A stretch of DNA of 64,000 nucleotides, taken from [Actinomadura] parvosata subsp. kistnae (lineage in GTDB: Bacteria > Actinomycetota > Actinomycetes > Streptosporangiales > Streptosporangiaceae). The stretch is taken from NCBI RefSeq assembly GCF_900323885.1, contig NZ_OOHJ01000032.1:62001-126000 (forward strand). Reading direction: 5' to 3'. This document shows, one piece after another, positions 55,548 through 63,932 of the stretch; position 1 is the stretch's first letter, and the number at the start of each line of letters is the position of its first letter. A model generated the notes under the pieces. The model was not told the origin of the DNA and did no database searches. It was given only the letters and a program-made list of their open reading frames with translations. The position numbers were made by a program, and so were the translations under genes.

Positions 55548-57397
55548 TCACCATGATCCGCTACCTGGACGAGCTGCTCGACGAGCGCGGGCGCCGTCAC
55601 CTGCGCGTCATGCTCGCCGCCCAGGCCGGGCAGGGCATCCTGCAAGGGCTGGGCTTCCTGCTCGTGGCCCCGCTCGTGACCACCCTCACCACCACGCCAC
55701 CCGACTGGAGCCGGTTCTGGCTCTGGGCGGGCGCGATCGCCGCCGCGGTCGCCGCCCACCACGCGCTGCTCGCGTGGAGCACCTCCCTCGGGTACGTCGT
55801 CGGCACCGACGTGCTGACGAGCTTGCACGAACGCCTCGGCAACCACCTGGCCACGCTGCCGATCGGCTGGTTCCGCGGCGACCGCACCGGCCCGATCGGG
55901 CGCATGCTCGGCAAGGGCACCATGGACGTCGCCAACATCCCCGCCCACCTGCTGCGCCACGTCGTCGTCGGCCTCACCGCCCCCGCCACCATGATCGTCG
56001 GCAGCTTCCTGCTCGACTGGCGGATCGGCGCGGCCTTCACCGCCGGAGCGCTGCTGTGCGCGCCGGCCCTGCGCCTGCTCATGGCCATCGTGCGGCGCAA
56101 CGACGACGATTACGACCACGACATCGGCGTCAGCGCCTCCCGCATCGTCGAGTACGCCCGCCAGCAGCCCACCCTGCGCGCCTACGGCGTGCTCGACCGG
56201 CCCGAACTCGGCACCCTGGAGGAGTCCCTGATCCGCCAGCAGGGCTCCCAGTCACGGCTCACCATCCGGGGAGCCTGGGGGATGATCGCCTTCTTCGGCA
56301 CCCTGCAACTGGTGGTCACGGCCGTCATCGCCCTCACCGTCGACTTGACCTTGAACGGCTCCGTCTCTCTCCCGGTGATGATCGGGGTGCTCGTCGTCAC
56401 GCTGCGCATGCTCGACCCCCTCTCCCAGCTCGGCGAGCTGGCCGGCACCGTGCAGATCAACGCCGACGCCATCGGCCGCGTACGCGCCCTGCTGGCCGTG
56501 CCGCCGCTGCCCGAACCGGCGGAGCCCGCCGAACCCGACGGCACCGCCATCGAGCTGAGCGGCGTGCGCTTCCGCTACGACGACGCCGGCAGCGGGGGCT
56601 CCACCGTCCTCGACGGCATCGACGTGGACATTCCCGCCGGAAGCTTCACCGCCGTCGTGGGCCCGTCGGGGGCGGGCAAGAGCACCCTGCTCAAACTGCT
56701 CGGCCGCTTCTTCGACGTCACCGAGGGGTCGATCCGCATCGGCGGCCGGGACGTGCGCGAGCTGGGCAGCGCCGGCGTCTCCCGGCTGACCGCGCAGGTC
56801 TTCCAGGACGTCTACCTGTTCGAGGGCACCATCGCCGACAACCTGCGCATGGCCGCCCCGGACGCCACCGACGCCGACCTGGACCGGGTGGCCCGCATCG
56901 CCCGCCTCGACGAGGTCGTCGAACGCCTGCCCGACGGCTGGGACACCCGCGTGGGCGAGGCCGGCTCCACCCTGTCCGGCGGCGAGAAGCAGCGCGTCTC
57001 GATCGCGCGCGCCCTGCTCAAGGACGCCCCCATCGTGCTGCTGGACGAGGCCACCGCCGCCCTCGACCCGGCCAACGAGGCCGCCGTCGCCGACGCCATC
57101 GCCGAACTGGCCCGCGACCGTACCGTCATCGTCGTCGCCCACCGCCTGTCCACCGTCGTGGCCGCCGACCACATCCTCGTGCTCGACCACGGCCGGATCG
57201 CCGAACGCGGCGACCACGACAGCCTGCTCGCGGCCGGCGGCACGTACGCCCGCTTCTGGCATGAGCGCCTGCGCGCCCGCGGCTGGCAGCTCACCCCCGC
57301 TCTGCGGGCCGCCCGCGATCGCGGTCCCGGCGGCCATGATGCCGGGGTTCCTGCCGGTGATGGCCTCCAGCCTGCGCGTCGCGAAAGACCCCTTTGA
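55544..57397 (+). CDS. ABC transporter, fused permease/ATPase half (IrtB/YbtQ-like)
   Basis: A 617-residue partner half-transporter. The six-helix domain includes LLVAPLVTTL and IAFFGTLQLVVTAVIALTV; the ATPase has Walker A GPSGAGKS, Q-loop VFQDVYLF, signature LSGGEKQR, Walker B IVLLDEATAALD and His in VVAHRLS. ATG 55544 overlaps the stop of the first half (ATGA) and GGAGG precedes it, so the two subunits are made in step and form a heterodimer. About 30 residues at the C-terminus (RGPGGHDAGVPAGD and on) are disordered-looking. Confidence 0.9.
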   Translation: MITMIRYLDELLDERGRRHLRVMLAAQAGQGILQGLGFLLVAPLVTTLTTTPPDWSRFWLWAGAIAAAVAAHHALLAWSTSLGYVVGTDVLTSLHERLGNHLATLPIGWFRGDRTGPIGRMLGKGTMDVANIPAHLLRHVVVGLTAPATMIVGSFLLDWRIGAAFTAGALLCAPALRLLMAIVRRNDDDYDHDIGVSASRIVEYARQQPTLRAYGVLDRPELGTLEESLIRQQGSQSRLTIRGAWGMIAFFGTLQLVVTAVIALTVDLTLNGSVSLPVMIGVLVVTLRMLDPLSQLGELAGTVQINADAIGRVRALLAVPPLPEPAEPAEPDGTAIELSGVRFRYDDAGSGGSTVLDGIDVDIPAGSFTAVVGPSGAGKSTLLKLLGRFFDVTEGSIRIGGRDVRELGSAGVSRLTAQVFQDVYLFEGTIADNLRMAAPDATDADLDRVARIARLDEVVERLPDGWDTRVGEAGSTLSGGEKQRVSIARALLKDAPIVLLDEATAALDPANEAAVADAIAELARDRTVIVVAHRLSTVVAADHILVLDHGRIAERGDHDSLLAAGGTYARFWHERLRARGWQLTPALRAARDRGPGGHDAGVPAGDGLQPARRERPL

Positions 57398-57443
57398 GCA
57401 TCCTGCTGCCCCACATTTCAACTCATTCCTACGGAGATTCCCC

Positions 57444-58247
57444 ATGACATCCGCCGGCATCGGCGCCGTCTTCGACAGGGCCGCCACCGACTACGCCGAG
57501 GTCTCACCGCTGCTGTGGAACCCGATCGGCGAGGCCACCGTCGCGACCGCCGCGATCGGAGCAGGCGAACGGGTGCTGGACGTGTGCTGCGGGGCGGGCG
57601 CCTCCGCCGTCCCCGCCGCGCGGGCGGCCGGACCGCACGGCCATGTGGACGCCATCGACCTCGCGGCGGGGCTCCTCACCCATGGCCGGCGCCGCGCCGC
57701 CGCCGAAGGGCTGCGGAACGTGCGCTTCGTCCGAGCCGACGCGGTCACCTGGCAGGACGGGCCCTACGACGTGGTGCAGTGCGTCCACGGCGTCTTCTTC
57801 CTGCCGGACATGGACACCTCCGTCTCCCGCTTGGCCGAGCTGCTGCGGCCCGGCGGACGCCTGGTCGTCACCGCCTGGGCCCAGGGCGCCATGGAGAGCT
57901 TCGGCCGGCTGTTCGCCGAAGCCGTCGCGCACGTCCGGCAAGCCCCGGTGGCTCCCCCGGCCAGCAGGCAGGCGGCGTCCACGATCGACACGGAGGAGGG
58001 CCTGCGCTCCTGGCTCACCGCGCGCGGGCTGACGCAGGTCGCCGTGACGCGCTTCCCCCTGCGCCTCCCCCTGGACGCCGCACGCGCCTGGCAGGTGGTG
58101 CTCGGCAGCGGCTTCCGCGGCATGCTCTCCGGCCTGGAGGATGCCACCGTCGATCAGGTACGCGCCGCCTTCGGACGCCTCCTGCGCGAACGGGGAATGA
58201 CCGAGCTGGACGCCACGTCCCTCATCGGAGCCGGGACGCGCCCGTGA
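57444..58247 (+). CDS. SAM-dependent methyltransferase
   Basis: A 267-residue class I methyltransferase. Motif I is VLDVCCGAGASAVPAARAAG, then motif II DAIDLAAGLL and the post-I region VRFVRADAVTWQDGPYDVVQ, followed by LLRPGGRLVVTAW. The UbiE/COQ5-type layout acts on small molecules. ATG 57444 has GGAG eight bases upstream. It is 46 bases downstream of the ABC pair and likely in the same Fur-controlled operon, so it may modify the transported metallophore or a related metabolite; that is inference. Confidence 0.88.
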   Translation: MTSAGIGAVFDRAATDYAEVSPLLWNPIGEATVATAAIGAGERVLDVCCGAGASAVPAARAAGPHGHVDAIDLAAGLLTHGRRRAAAEGLRNVRFVRADAVTWQDGPYDVVQCVHGVFFLPDMDTSVSRLAELLRPGGRLVVTAWAQGAMESFGRLFAEAVAHVRQAPVAPPASRQAASTIDTEEGLRSWLTARGLTQVAVTRFPLRLPLDAARAWQVVLGSGFRGMLSGLEDATVDQVRAAFGRLLRERGMTELDATSLIGAGTRP

Positions 58248-58304
58248 TCGACGGCACCACCCGAGTGACGTAGCGGCGCACCTCGGCCTGCCCACGGGGG
58301 GCGG

Positions 58305-58400
58305 GGCGAGCACTCGGCACGCCTGGTGGTCGGCCGGATCCGGCTGCCCAGGGTCCTGGTGGCGGCGCTGGTCGGAGCCGCCCTGGCCGTGACCGGCGCG
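58305..58400 (+). pseudogene. FecCD-type siderophore permease remnant
   Basis: The plus strand reads ARLVVGRIRLPRVLVAALVG, then AALAVTGA, the second-helix block of FecCD/BtuC permeases (typically RLPRVLLALLVGAALAVSGA). It then departs into unrelated sequence with no membrane helices. Only this block survives, so a ferric-siderophore importer gene was probably lost here. The rest of 58248-58502 is otherwise featureless. Confidence 0.55.
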
Positions 58401-58502
58401 CCCGATGAGCAGTCGCTGCCCGGCCACGCTGGGACCGCTCCGCCGGTCACCGATGGGGCCGTCGTTAGTGTTGGATGCTCACCGAGCGCTGGGGAGTTGC
58501 AG

Positions 58503-59408
58503 ATGCGGGCTGTGCGGATCGACCGCCACGGAGGTCCTGAGGTGCTGGCGCCGGCCGACGTGCCGGAACCCCGCCCGGACGATGCCGAGGTGCTGGTGCG
58601 GGTCATCGCCTCGGCGATCAACCCGGTTGACGACAAGACGCGGGAAGGTGCCATCGGTGAGGGCACGCCACCGTTGCCGATGACGCTGGGCTGGGAGCTG
58701 GCGGGAATCGTTGTCGACCCTGGCCCGAGCGGGCTGCCCGTCGGCGAGCGGGTGTTCGGCATGTCGCATCAGCTTGCGAGCGGGCGCGGCTCATGGGCGG
58801 ACCTCGTCGCCATGCCGGCTGCTTCCATCGCCGTGGCTCCCTCGTCGGCCAGCCTGGTCGAAGCGGCCACCCTGCCCCTGCCGGGGCTGACCGCGTTGCA
58901 GACCCTGGACTGGCTGCAAGCAGGCCCGGGCGACAAGCTGCTGGTGGCAGGCGCTGCAGGAGCCGTCGGCGGGCTCGCCGTGCAGCTCGCGCGTGCTCGC
59001 GGCGTGCAGGTGGACGCGCTGGTGTCCAGGCAGGCGCAGATCGAGGTCGTACGAGAACTGGGGGCGGGCCACGCCACCACCGACCGCACCACCCTGCCGG
59101 TGGGCGGCTACGACGCCGTGTTCGACACCTTCGGCGCGTTCGTCACCGACGCCGTGGCCGATGGCGGCAGGTACGCCTCGATCGCCACGCAGGCCGGCCC
59201 CGTACCCGACCTGTCGCATCGCGCGGTGCGCACCACGGTCAACCAGGTACGCGAAGACGGTCGCGGACTCGCCGAACTCGCCGCGGCCGTGGACGGCGGG
59301 CGGCTGAAGATCCGGGTCGGCGCGCAGTACGCCGTGCGGGACGTGAAGGCCGCGCACGAGCGGTTCCAGCGGGGGAACCTGAATGGGAAGATCGCGCTGA
59401 TCTTCTGA
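58503..59408 (+). CDS. NADPH:quinone oxidoreductase-type zinc-less MDR
   Basis: A 301-residue medium-chain reductase. The N-terminal catalytic domain begins MRAVRIDRHGGPEVLAPADV and the NADPH site reads LLVAGAAGAVGGLAVQLARARG. No Zn-binding Cys set is seen, as in the quinone reductase branch. ATG 58503 has GGGGAG six bases upstream; the longer open frame would include the FecCD remnant and is rejected. It would reduce quinones or enones with NADPH. It is a single gene on this strand, not obviously part of the ABC operon. Confidence 0.9.
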   Translation: MRAVRIDRHGGPEVLAPADVPEPRPDDAEVLVRVIASAINPVDDKTREGAIGEGTPPLPMTLGWELAGIVVDPGPSGLPVGERVFGMSHQLASGRGSWADLVAMPAASIAVAPSSASLVEAATLPLPGLTALQTLDWLQAGPGDKLLVAGAAGAVGGLAVQLARARGVQVDALVSRQAQIEVVRELGAGHATTDRTTLPVGGYDAVFDTFGAFVTDAVADGGRYASIATQAGPVPDLSHRAVRTTVNQVREDGRGLAELAAAVDGGRLKIRVGAQYAVRDVKAAHERFQRGNLNGKIALIF

Positions 59409-59434
59409 ACGGACCGTCCGGGAACCGGGCAGCC

Positions 59435-59680
59435 TCAAGGCGGCCTGTCGGCCGATCGTCGCCGCATGCTTCCGAGGCGGGGCACCGAGCCGGCTGGTGA
59501 CGAACGTGCCTCGATGTGATAGCCGAGACCTCGCAGCCGTTCCACGTCCCGCCGGAGCGTGGGGCCCTCGGCGCCGAGGCGGTCGGCGAGCTCGCCGCCA
59601 CGCCAGGACCGGCGGGCCTGCGGCAGCTCCAGCAGGCGCGGCGCCCGCTCGGTCGCGGTCTGTTCCGATATGCCCCGCGA
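59435..59680 (-). pseudogene. WYL/YafY-type (HTH_11) regulator, N-terminal remnant
   Basis: The reverse strand reads SEQTATERAPRLLELPQARR, then SWRGGELADRLGAEGPTLRRD and VERLRGLGYHIEA. This is the HTH_11 helix-turn-helix of YafY-like regulators, and it ends at a stop after about 80 residues with no WYL domain. The expected start codon position reads ATA, so initiation is also doubtful. It faces the NmrA-like gene at 59771, the usual arrangement of such a regulator and its target, so the partner was probably lost. Confidence 0.6.
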
Positions 59681-59770
59681 GGCTAATCCGGACAGATACT
59701 GCCCTGAATCATCTCTAGGTTGGCGTTCAAGCCGGACGGACCGGCACCACTTCTCTAAAGGTGAACCATC

Positions 59771-60616
59771 TTGACCATCCTCGTCACCGGCGCGACCGGA
59801 GCTGTCGGTCGTCACCTCGTCACGACCTTGCTCGCCCGCGGCGCCGACGTACGTGCGCTGACTCGCAAGCCCGGCGACGCGAACCTGCCGGCCGCGGTCG
59901 AGGTCGTCGCCGGCGACCTGGCCGATCCGACCACCATCGGGCCGCAGGTGTTCGACGACGTCGATCGCACCTTCGTCTTCCCCGCCCAGGGCCTCGACGC
60001 GTTCGTCACCGCGGCCACCGCCCACGGCGTCCACCGCTTCACCGTGCTGTCCTCCCTCGCCGCGGCGAAGGAGTTCCCGCGCGACCACGGCTCGGCGAGT
60101 CAGCTCCACCACAGCGCGGTCGAGGCCGCGGTCACCGGCCGCACCGATGTCTGGACGATCCTGCGGCCCGGCACGTTCGCCAACAACCTGCTCTCCTGGG
60201 CCTGGCAGATCCGCTCCGGCGCACCGATCCGGGCGCCGTACCTCGCATCGGCCCAGGCCCCGATCCACGAGTACGACGTCGCCGAGGCCGCCGCCGAGAC
60301 CCTGCTCGCCGACGACCACCTGGGTGAGGCGATCCCGCTCACCGGCCCGAGAGCCCTGACCCGCTCCGAGCAGGTGGCCATCATCGGCGAGGCTCTGGGA
60401 CGGGAGATCCCCCTGGTGGAGATCACGCCCGAGGAGTTCCGCGCCGAGACCGCGCAGTTCGTCCCCGAGCCCGTGGTGCGGATGCTGCTCGGCTACTGGC
60501 ACGACACGCTCACCGTCCCCGACGTCCCGCGTCCCGTCACGGCAGTGACCGGGCGGCCGGGCCGTACTCTGGCGCAGTGGGCCGCCGACCACCGAGCGGA
60601 CTTCGAGACCGCTTGA
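59771..60616 (+). CDS. NmrA-like NAD(P)H-binding SDR
   Basis: A 281-residue atypical SDR. It starts MTILVTGATGAVGRHLVTTL with the glycine-rich cofactor site, and continues with VFVFPAQGL-like and RFTVLSSLAAAKE strands and the LRPGTFANNLL segment of the NmrA/QOR2 group (NADPH-dependent quinone reductase-like). The TTG start has AAAGGTGA upstream. The remnant of a YafY-type regulator lies divergently 90 bases away. Likely a redox or quinone-handling enzyme, but its substrate is unknown. Confidence 0.88.
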   Translation: MTILVTGATGAVGRHLVTTLLARGADVRALTRKPGDANLPAAVEVVAGDLADPTTIGPQVFDDVDRTFVFPAQGLDAFVTAATAHGVHRFTVLSSLAAAKEFPRDHGSASQLHHSAVEAAVTGRTDVWTILRPGTFANNLLSWAWQIRSGAPIRAPYLASAQAPIHEYDVAEAAAETLLADDHLGEAIPLTGPRALTRSEQVAIIGEALGREIPLVEITPEEFRAETAQFVPEPVVRMLLGYWHDTLTVPDVPRPVTAVTGRPGRTLAQWAADHRADFETA

Positions 60617-61341
60617 CGGGACTCGGCGGACGGGCGGTGCCGAGGTGGGGCGACCCGACCGTGGGCCGGCGCCCTCCGAGCGGGCGCGCGCGTTATGGCG
60701 GATCGATCCCAGCGCGGCATGCCCGAAGCGATGTCCATTCCTGTAAGGACGACTTCCTGTTCCTGCCGGCGGCGGGTCACAACAGCGAGCCTGCGCTGGA
60801 GGAGATCGCGCGCCAATTCCCAAACCGCGTTCGAGCGGTGGGCCGACGAGCCTTGGCGGCTGCCCAGCCTGGGCAGGATCCGCGGCCGGAATGCGATCGG
60901 CCTTGACGACCTGGTGCGGCACCCGTGAGCCGTTGCCCGGCTCCTGGGAGTCCGGGCCGGCGCCGTCCACGGCCGGCGTGGTTCCGTGGTGGCGGGCCCA
61001 TGTCGTAGATCGCCCGGTGGCAGGGCGTACGCGCGGCCACCCGCCGCACCCCGCTGGCGTCCTCGAGGGAGTCGCTCGCCATCGCTCGGGAGGCAGTGCC
61101 CAGTACGGCCGCCCCCAGCAGTGTCCGCCGGAACCCCCTGGAATCGGGACACGGGCCGCGAGGGTCATCGGTCATCCGGGTGTCGCTTCTGTCGAAGAAG
61201 ATGTGGGATTAGATCAAGAGCAACCGAAAGATGGCGCAAACAGCCGTCCGCGCTGAGGAGTAGCCGTTGGCATGCGCTTCGCCCGAAGCCTCGCGAGGGC
61301 GTATCAAGGCTGGCGGCATAATCCGTGTGGTGGAGAGATAC
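60617..61341. other. Long stretch without a convincing gene
   Basis: 725 bases between the NmrA-like gene and the BAAT-type hydrolase. A reverse frame from 61175 starts with a signal-like FRRTLLGAAVLGTA but becomes compositionally odd within 50 residues, so it may be the start of a decayed exported-protein gene. No other coding or RNA signal is supported. Confidence 0.3.
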
Positions 61342-62112
61342 ATGGCGGTGGCGCAGGGGGCTGAGGCCGGGGTTCTGGTGCTGGCCGGGTCCAGTGGCCG
61401 GATCGATGTGCCGCGTTGCGATGTGCTGGCGCAGCATGGCGTCACCGCGCTGTCCATCCGCTGGTTCGGTGGGGCGGGCCAGGCACCCGGCATTTGTGAG
61501 GTGCCGCTCGAGACCTTCGTGGCGGGGCTTGATCTCCTGGCTGAGGTCGGCGTGTCGCGACTGGCGGTGCTGGGGACGTCCAAGGGTGCTGAGGCCGCGT
61601 TGACTCTCGCGTGCGTTGAACCGCGCGTGGACGCGGTCATAGCGCTGTCCCCGTCCTCCGTCGTCTGGGCCAATATCGGCCCCGGGCTGGACGGAGCCGC
61701 TGAGCCTCACCGGTCGTCCTGGACCTGGCAGGGCCGGCCGCTTCCCTTCGCGCCTTATCCAGACGAATGGCCGACTCACGGGCCGCCCACTTCGTTTCGT
61801 GCCTTCTACGAGCGCGGTCTTGCCGCCGCGCCCGCGGCGGCAGCGATTCCGCTGGAGCGGGCCCGTGCCGAGGTCTTGCTGGTCGCGGGAGGCAGCGACC
61901 AGATGTGGCCGTCACTGGCGTTCGCCGAGGCGCTGGCGCGACGCCGGGAGGTTCGCATCGTCAGTCATCCTGCGGCGGGGCATCGGCCTCGCTTCCCGGG
62001 TGAGCTTCCTGCACCGCCGTCCCCCTCGTACCTGTACGGAGGGGACCCGGTGGCTGATGCGGCCTTGGGGACGATGGCGTGGCCGCACATCCTTACCATG
62101 CTGAACCCGTGA
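61342..62112 (+). CDS. BAAT/acyl-CoA thioesterase C-terminal-type hydrolase
   Basis: A 256-residue alpha/beta hydrolase. The nucleophile is Ser in VLGTSKGAEAAL (about residue 80), where many relatives have Ser or Cys; the acid Asp is in LLVAGGSDQMWPS and the His in HPAAGHRPRFP. The WANIGPGLDG and FRAFYERGL segments match the BAAT C-terminal group. ATG 61342 has GGAG six bases upstream; an in-frame start at 61267 lacks a ribosome site. It may cleave an acyl-CoA or acyl ester; the acyl group is unknown. Confidence 0.85.
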   Translation: MAVAQGAEAGVLVLAGSSGRIDVPRCDVLAQHGVTALSIRWFGGAGQAPGICEVPLETFVAGLDLLAEVGVSRLAVLGTSKGAEAALTLACVEPRVDAVIALSPSSVVWANIGPGLDGAAEPHRSSWTWQGRPLPFAPYPDEWPTHGPPTSFRAFYERGLAAAPAAAAIPLERARAEVLLVAGGSDQMWPSLAFAEALARRREVRIVSHPAAGHRPRFPGELPAPPSPSYLYGGDPVADAALGTMAWPHILTMLNP

Positions 62113-62527
62113 CGGCTCCAGATTCCGGCTCGTGGCCGACGGGGGCGACCGGCATGCCGAAGGCGCGGAAGGACGTGCAGTTTCTCGTTGCGCGTCACCG
62201 CATCGCCGCCCTTGAACGCCGACTCGGCACTGGCATGAGAGTGCGATGCGCCCCTGGCTGACGCGGACGCGGAGCGCGTGCAGCCGCTGGGCTGTGTGCC
62301 GAAGTGCGGTTTTTCTGCCCGGGTCAGGAAGCTCTCGGTGTCGCGAAGCTTCACCTGCGCGCCCTTTCAGTGATTAGTGGCAGGTTATGGCGCGTTACCG
62401 GACTTGAGATTGTTCCTTGGGGTCCCGAACGCCAGGCTTATGGACATCCGGAACGCCCGGATAAGCGCGGTTCCATCCGTCTGTGACAGGGCGTGGGCCG
62501 CAGAAACGATCATTTAGGGGACAGGTC
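62113..62527. other. Intergenic stretch without a recognised gene
   Basis: 415 bases. The open frames are short and not protein-like. From about 62350 the base composition drops (ATTAGTGGCAGG, GAGATTGTTCC), so a promoter for the SnoaL gene is possible. No RNA gene or repeat was identified. Confidence 0.35.
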
Positions 62528-62896
62528 ATGAGCGACACGAACGAACCGGTGGAACGCTATCTGGCGGCATGGAACGAGACCCGCCCGGATGCGCGGCAGG
62601 CTCTGGTGGCGGAGGTGTTCGCTGAGGACGCCACGTACACCGACCCGGTGGTGGCGGTTCGGGGCCGCGACGGCCTGGACGCCACCATCGCGGCGGTGCA
62701 GGGACAGTTCGAGGGTTTGCGGTTCAGCCTGGGCGGGCCCGTCGACGCGCACCACGACATCGCCCGCTTCACCTGGCATCTCGGTGCCGCGAGCGCCGAT
62801 CCGCTCGTCGTCGGCTTCGACGTCGTCGTGATCGGCGACGACGGCCGCATCAGCCAGGTGCTCGGTTTCCTCGACCGGGTGCCGGCCGGCGCCTGA
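62528..62896 (+). CDS. SnoaL/NTF2-like domain protein
   Basis: A 122-residue single-domain NTF2-fold protein: VERYLAAWNETRPDARQALV, FAEDATYTDPVVAVRGRDGL, then RFTWHLGAASADPLVVGFDV and GRISQVLGFLDRVP. Such proteins serve as small isomerases, hydrolases or ligand binders. ATG 62528 follows GGGGACAGG. It is complete. Next come a truncated DUF1330 gene, a SnoaL relic and a secreted NTF2-like gene, so it heads a small cluster of related folds. Confidence 0.85.
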   Translation: MSDTNEPVERYLAAWNETRPDARQALVAEVFAEDATYTDPVVAVRGRDGLDATIAAVQGQFEGLRFSLGGPVDAHHDIARFTWHLGAASADPLVVGFDVVVIGDDGRISQVLGFLDRVPAGA

Positions 62897-62915
62897 GCCC
62901 GCGCGGGCGCCCGGC

Positions 62916-63174
62916 GCGCGCGCTGGCCCCCTTCTCTGGACGGTTCCTGGTGCACGGAGGCGCGGTGGAGGTCCGGGAGGGGCAGTGGCCCGGCGACGTC
63001 GTGCTGGTGGAGTTCCCGTCGATGGCACACGCTCGCGACTTCTACGACTCGGCCGCCTACCAGGAGATCAAGCCGCTCCGTACCGCCCACCTCGAAGGTG
63101 ATCTGATCATCGTGGACGGTGTCGACCCCGACCACGACTCGGCCGAGATGGCCGCCGCGCTGCGCTCCGCCTGA
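62916..63174 (+). pseudogene. DUF1330 protein, N-terminally truncated
   Basis: The plus strand reads PFSGRFLVHGGAVEVREGQW, then VVLVEFPSMAHARDFYDSAA and EIKPLRTAHLEGDLIIVDG, the C-terminal three quarters of a DUF1330 (dimeric alpha/beta-barrel) protein. The N-terminal strand and helix before GRFLVHGG (about 35 residues) are missing. A GTG at 62950 could start a 74-residue product but would lack the first strand. Probably a broken gene. Confidence 0.7.
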
Positions 63175-63505
63175 CGCGGGCACCGGCACACTTCGACACT
63201 CCGCAGGGCAGGACCGCACCGCGCTGAGCGGGCGACCCGCCATCCGCCCGCCGAGGCCCGCCCCCGTCAACGTTTCCGACGACGCGCCGGCCGACGAGTC
63301 AGGCCGACGAGCCGGAACAGCCGTCGGCCTCATCTTCGCGTCCGCCCAGCCAGTGGGCTCTCACCATGATCTCGCCCGCTTCGCCGGGAGGCCGGCGGGC
63401 TTCGACGTGGCCTTGATCATCACGGCGGCCGTACCGGCCGCGTGCACGACTCTTCCCACCCATCATCCTGACCGGCGCCTGTGCTGAAGGCGCCCGAGGA
63501 GAAGA
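63175..63505 (+). pseudogene. Gap with a SnoaL-like remnant (about 63330-63425)
   Basis: Within this 331-base gap a plus-strand frame reads VGSHHDLARFAGRPAGFDVA, a shortened version of the HHDIARFTWHLG and VGFDVVVIG strands of the SnoaL gene at 62528. About ten residues are missing between the two strands and no start or end of a domain can be found. It looks like a decayed relative. The rest of the gap shows nothing. Confidence 0.4.
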
Positions 63506-63898
63506 ATGACCATGACCAAGAAGCGGTTTCTGGCCGCGGCCCTGCTGACCGCGCTGAGTTTCACCACGTTCGCCGGGCCCTCCTGGGCCCAGCAGGCGGA
63601 CGGCCCGGTGATCGAGGGCACGATCTCCCCCCAGGCGCAGACCTTCATCGACCGGCAGACCCGGTTCGGCTCCCTGCCCACCGGCGACGGCGCCGAGCGG
63701 GTCGAGGCCTACACCGTGATGTTCGCCGAGGACGCGACGCTCTGGGAGGCCGCCAGCCCCCTCATCAACGGCAAGGAGAACATCAAGCAGTCCATCACGG
63801 CCACCCTGAAGCTGGTGCCGCAGCTGGCTTTCACCCCGCAGCGCATCGCCGCCGGCGGCGACACCGTCATGTACGGCCTGCTGCGCCCCGCCTCCTGA
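63506..63898 (+). CDS. Secreted NTF2/SnoaL-like protein, probably C-terminally shortened
   Basis: A 130-residue exported protein. The signal peptide KKRFLAAALLTALSFTTFAG ends near SWAQQA. The rest resembles an NTF2-like fold (VEAYTVMFAEDATLWEAASP, LINGKENIKQSI). The usual last two or three strands after DTVMYG are missing, replaced by LLRPAS and a stop, so the fold may be incomplete. GAGGAG lies just ahead of the ATG. The following gene starts 34 bases downstream and could be co-transcribed. Confidence 0.68.
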   Translation: MTMTKKRFLAAALLTALSFTTFAGPSWAQQADGPVIEGTISPQAQTFIDRQTRFGSLPTGDGAERVEAYTVMFAEDATLWEAASPLINGKENIKQSITATLKLVPQLAFTPQRIAAGGDTVMYGLLRPAS

Positions 63899-63932
63899 GC
63901 CGGCATCACCGTACCGACAGCTAAGGAAGACC

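Noticed and set aside
53808..58247. The ABC pair as part of a siderophore biosynthesis cluster
   Set aside because: No NRPS, NIS synthetase or other chelator-making gene is present in the window; only uptake-type and methyltransferase genes are seen.
60777..61175. A reverse-strand 132-residue secreted protein
   Set aside because: Only the first 30 residues look signal-like; the rest has shadow-like composition and no ribosome site is clear, so it is noted only as a possible remnant.
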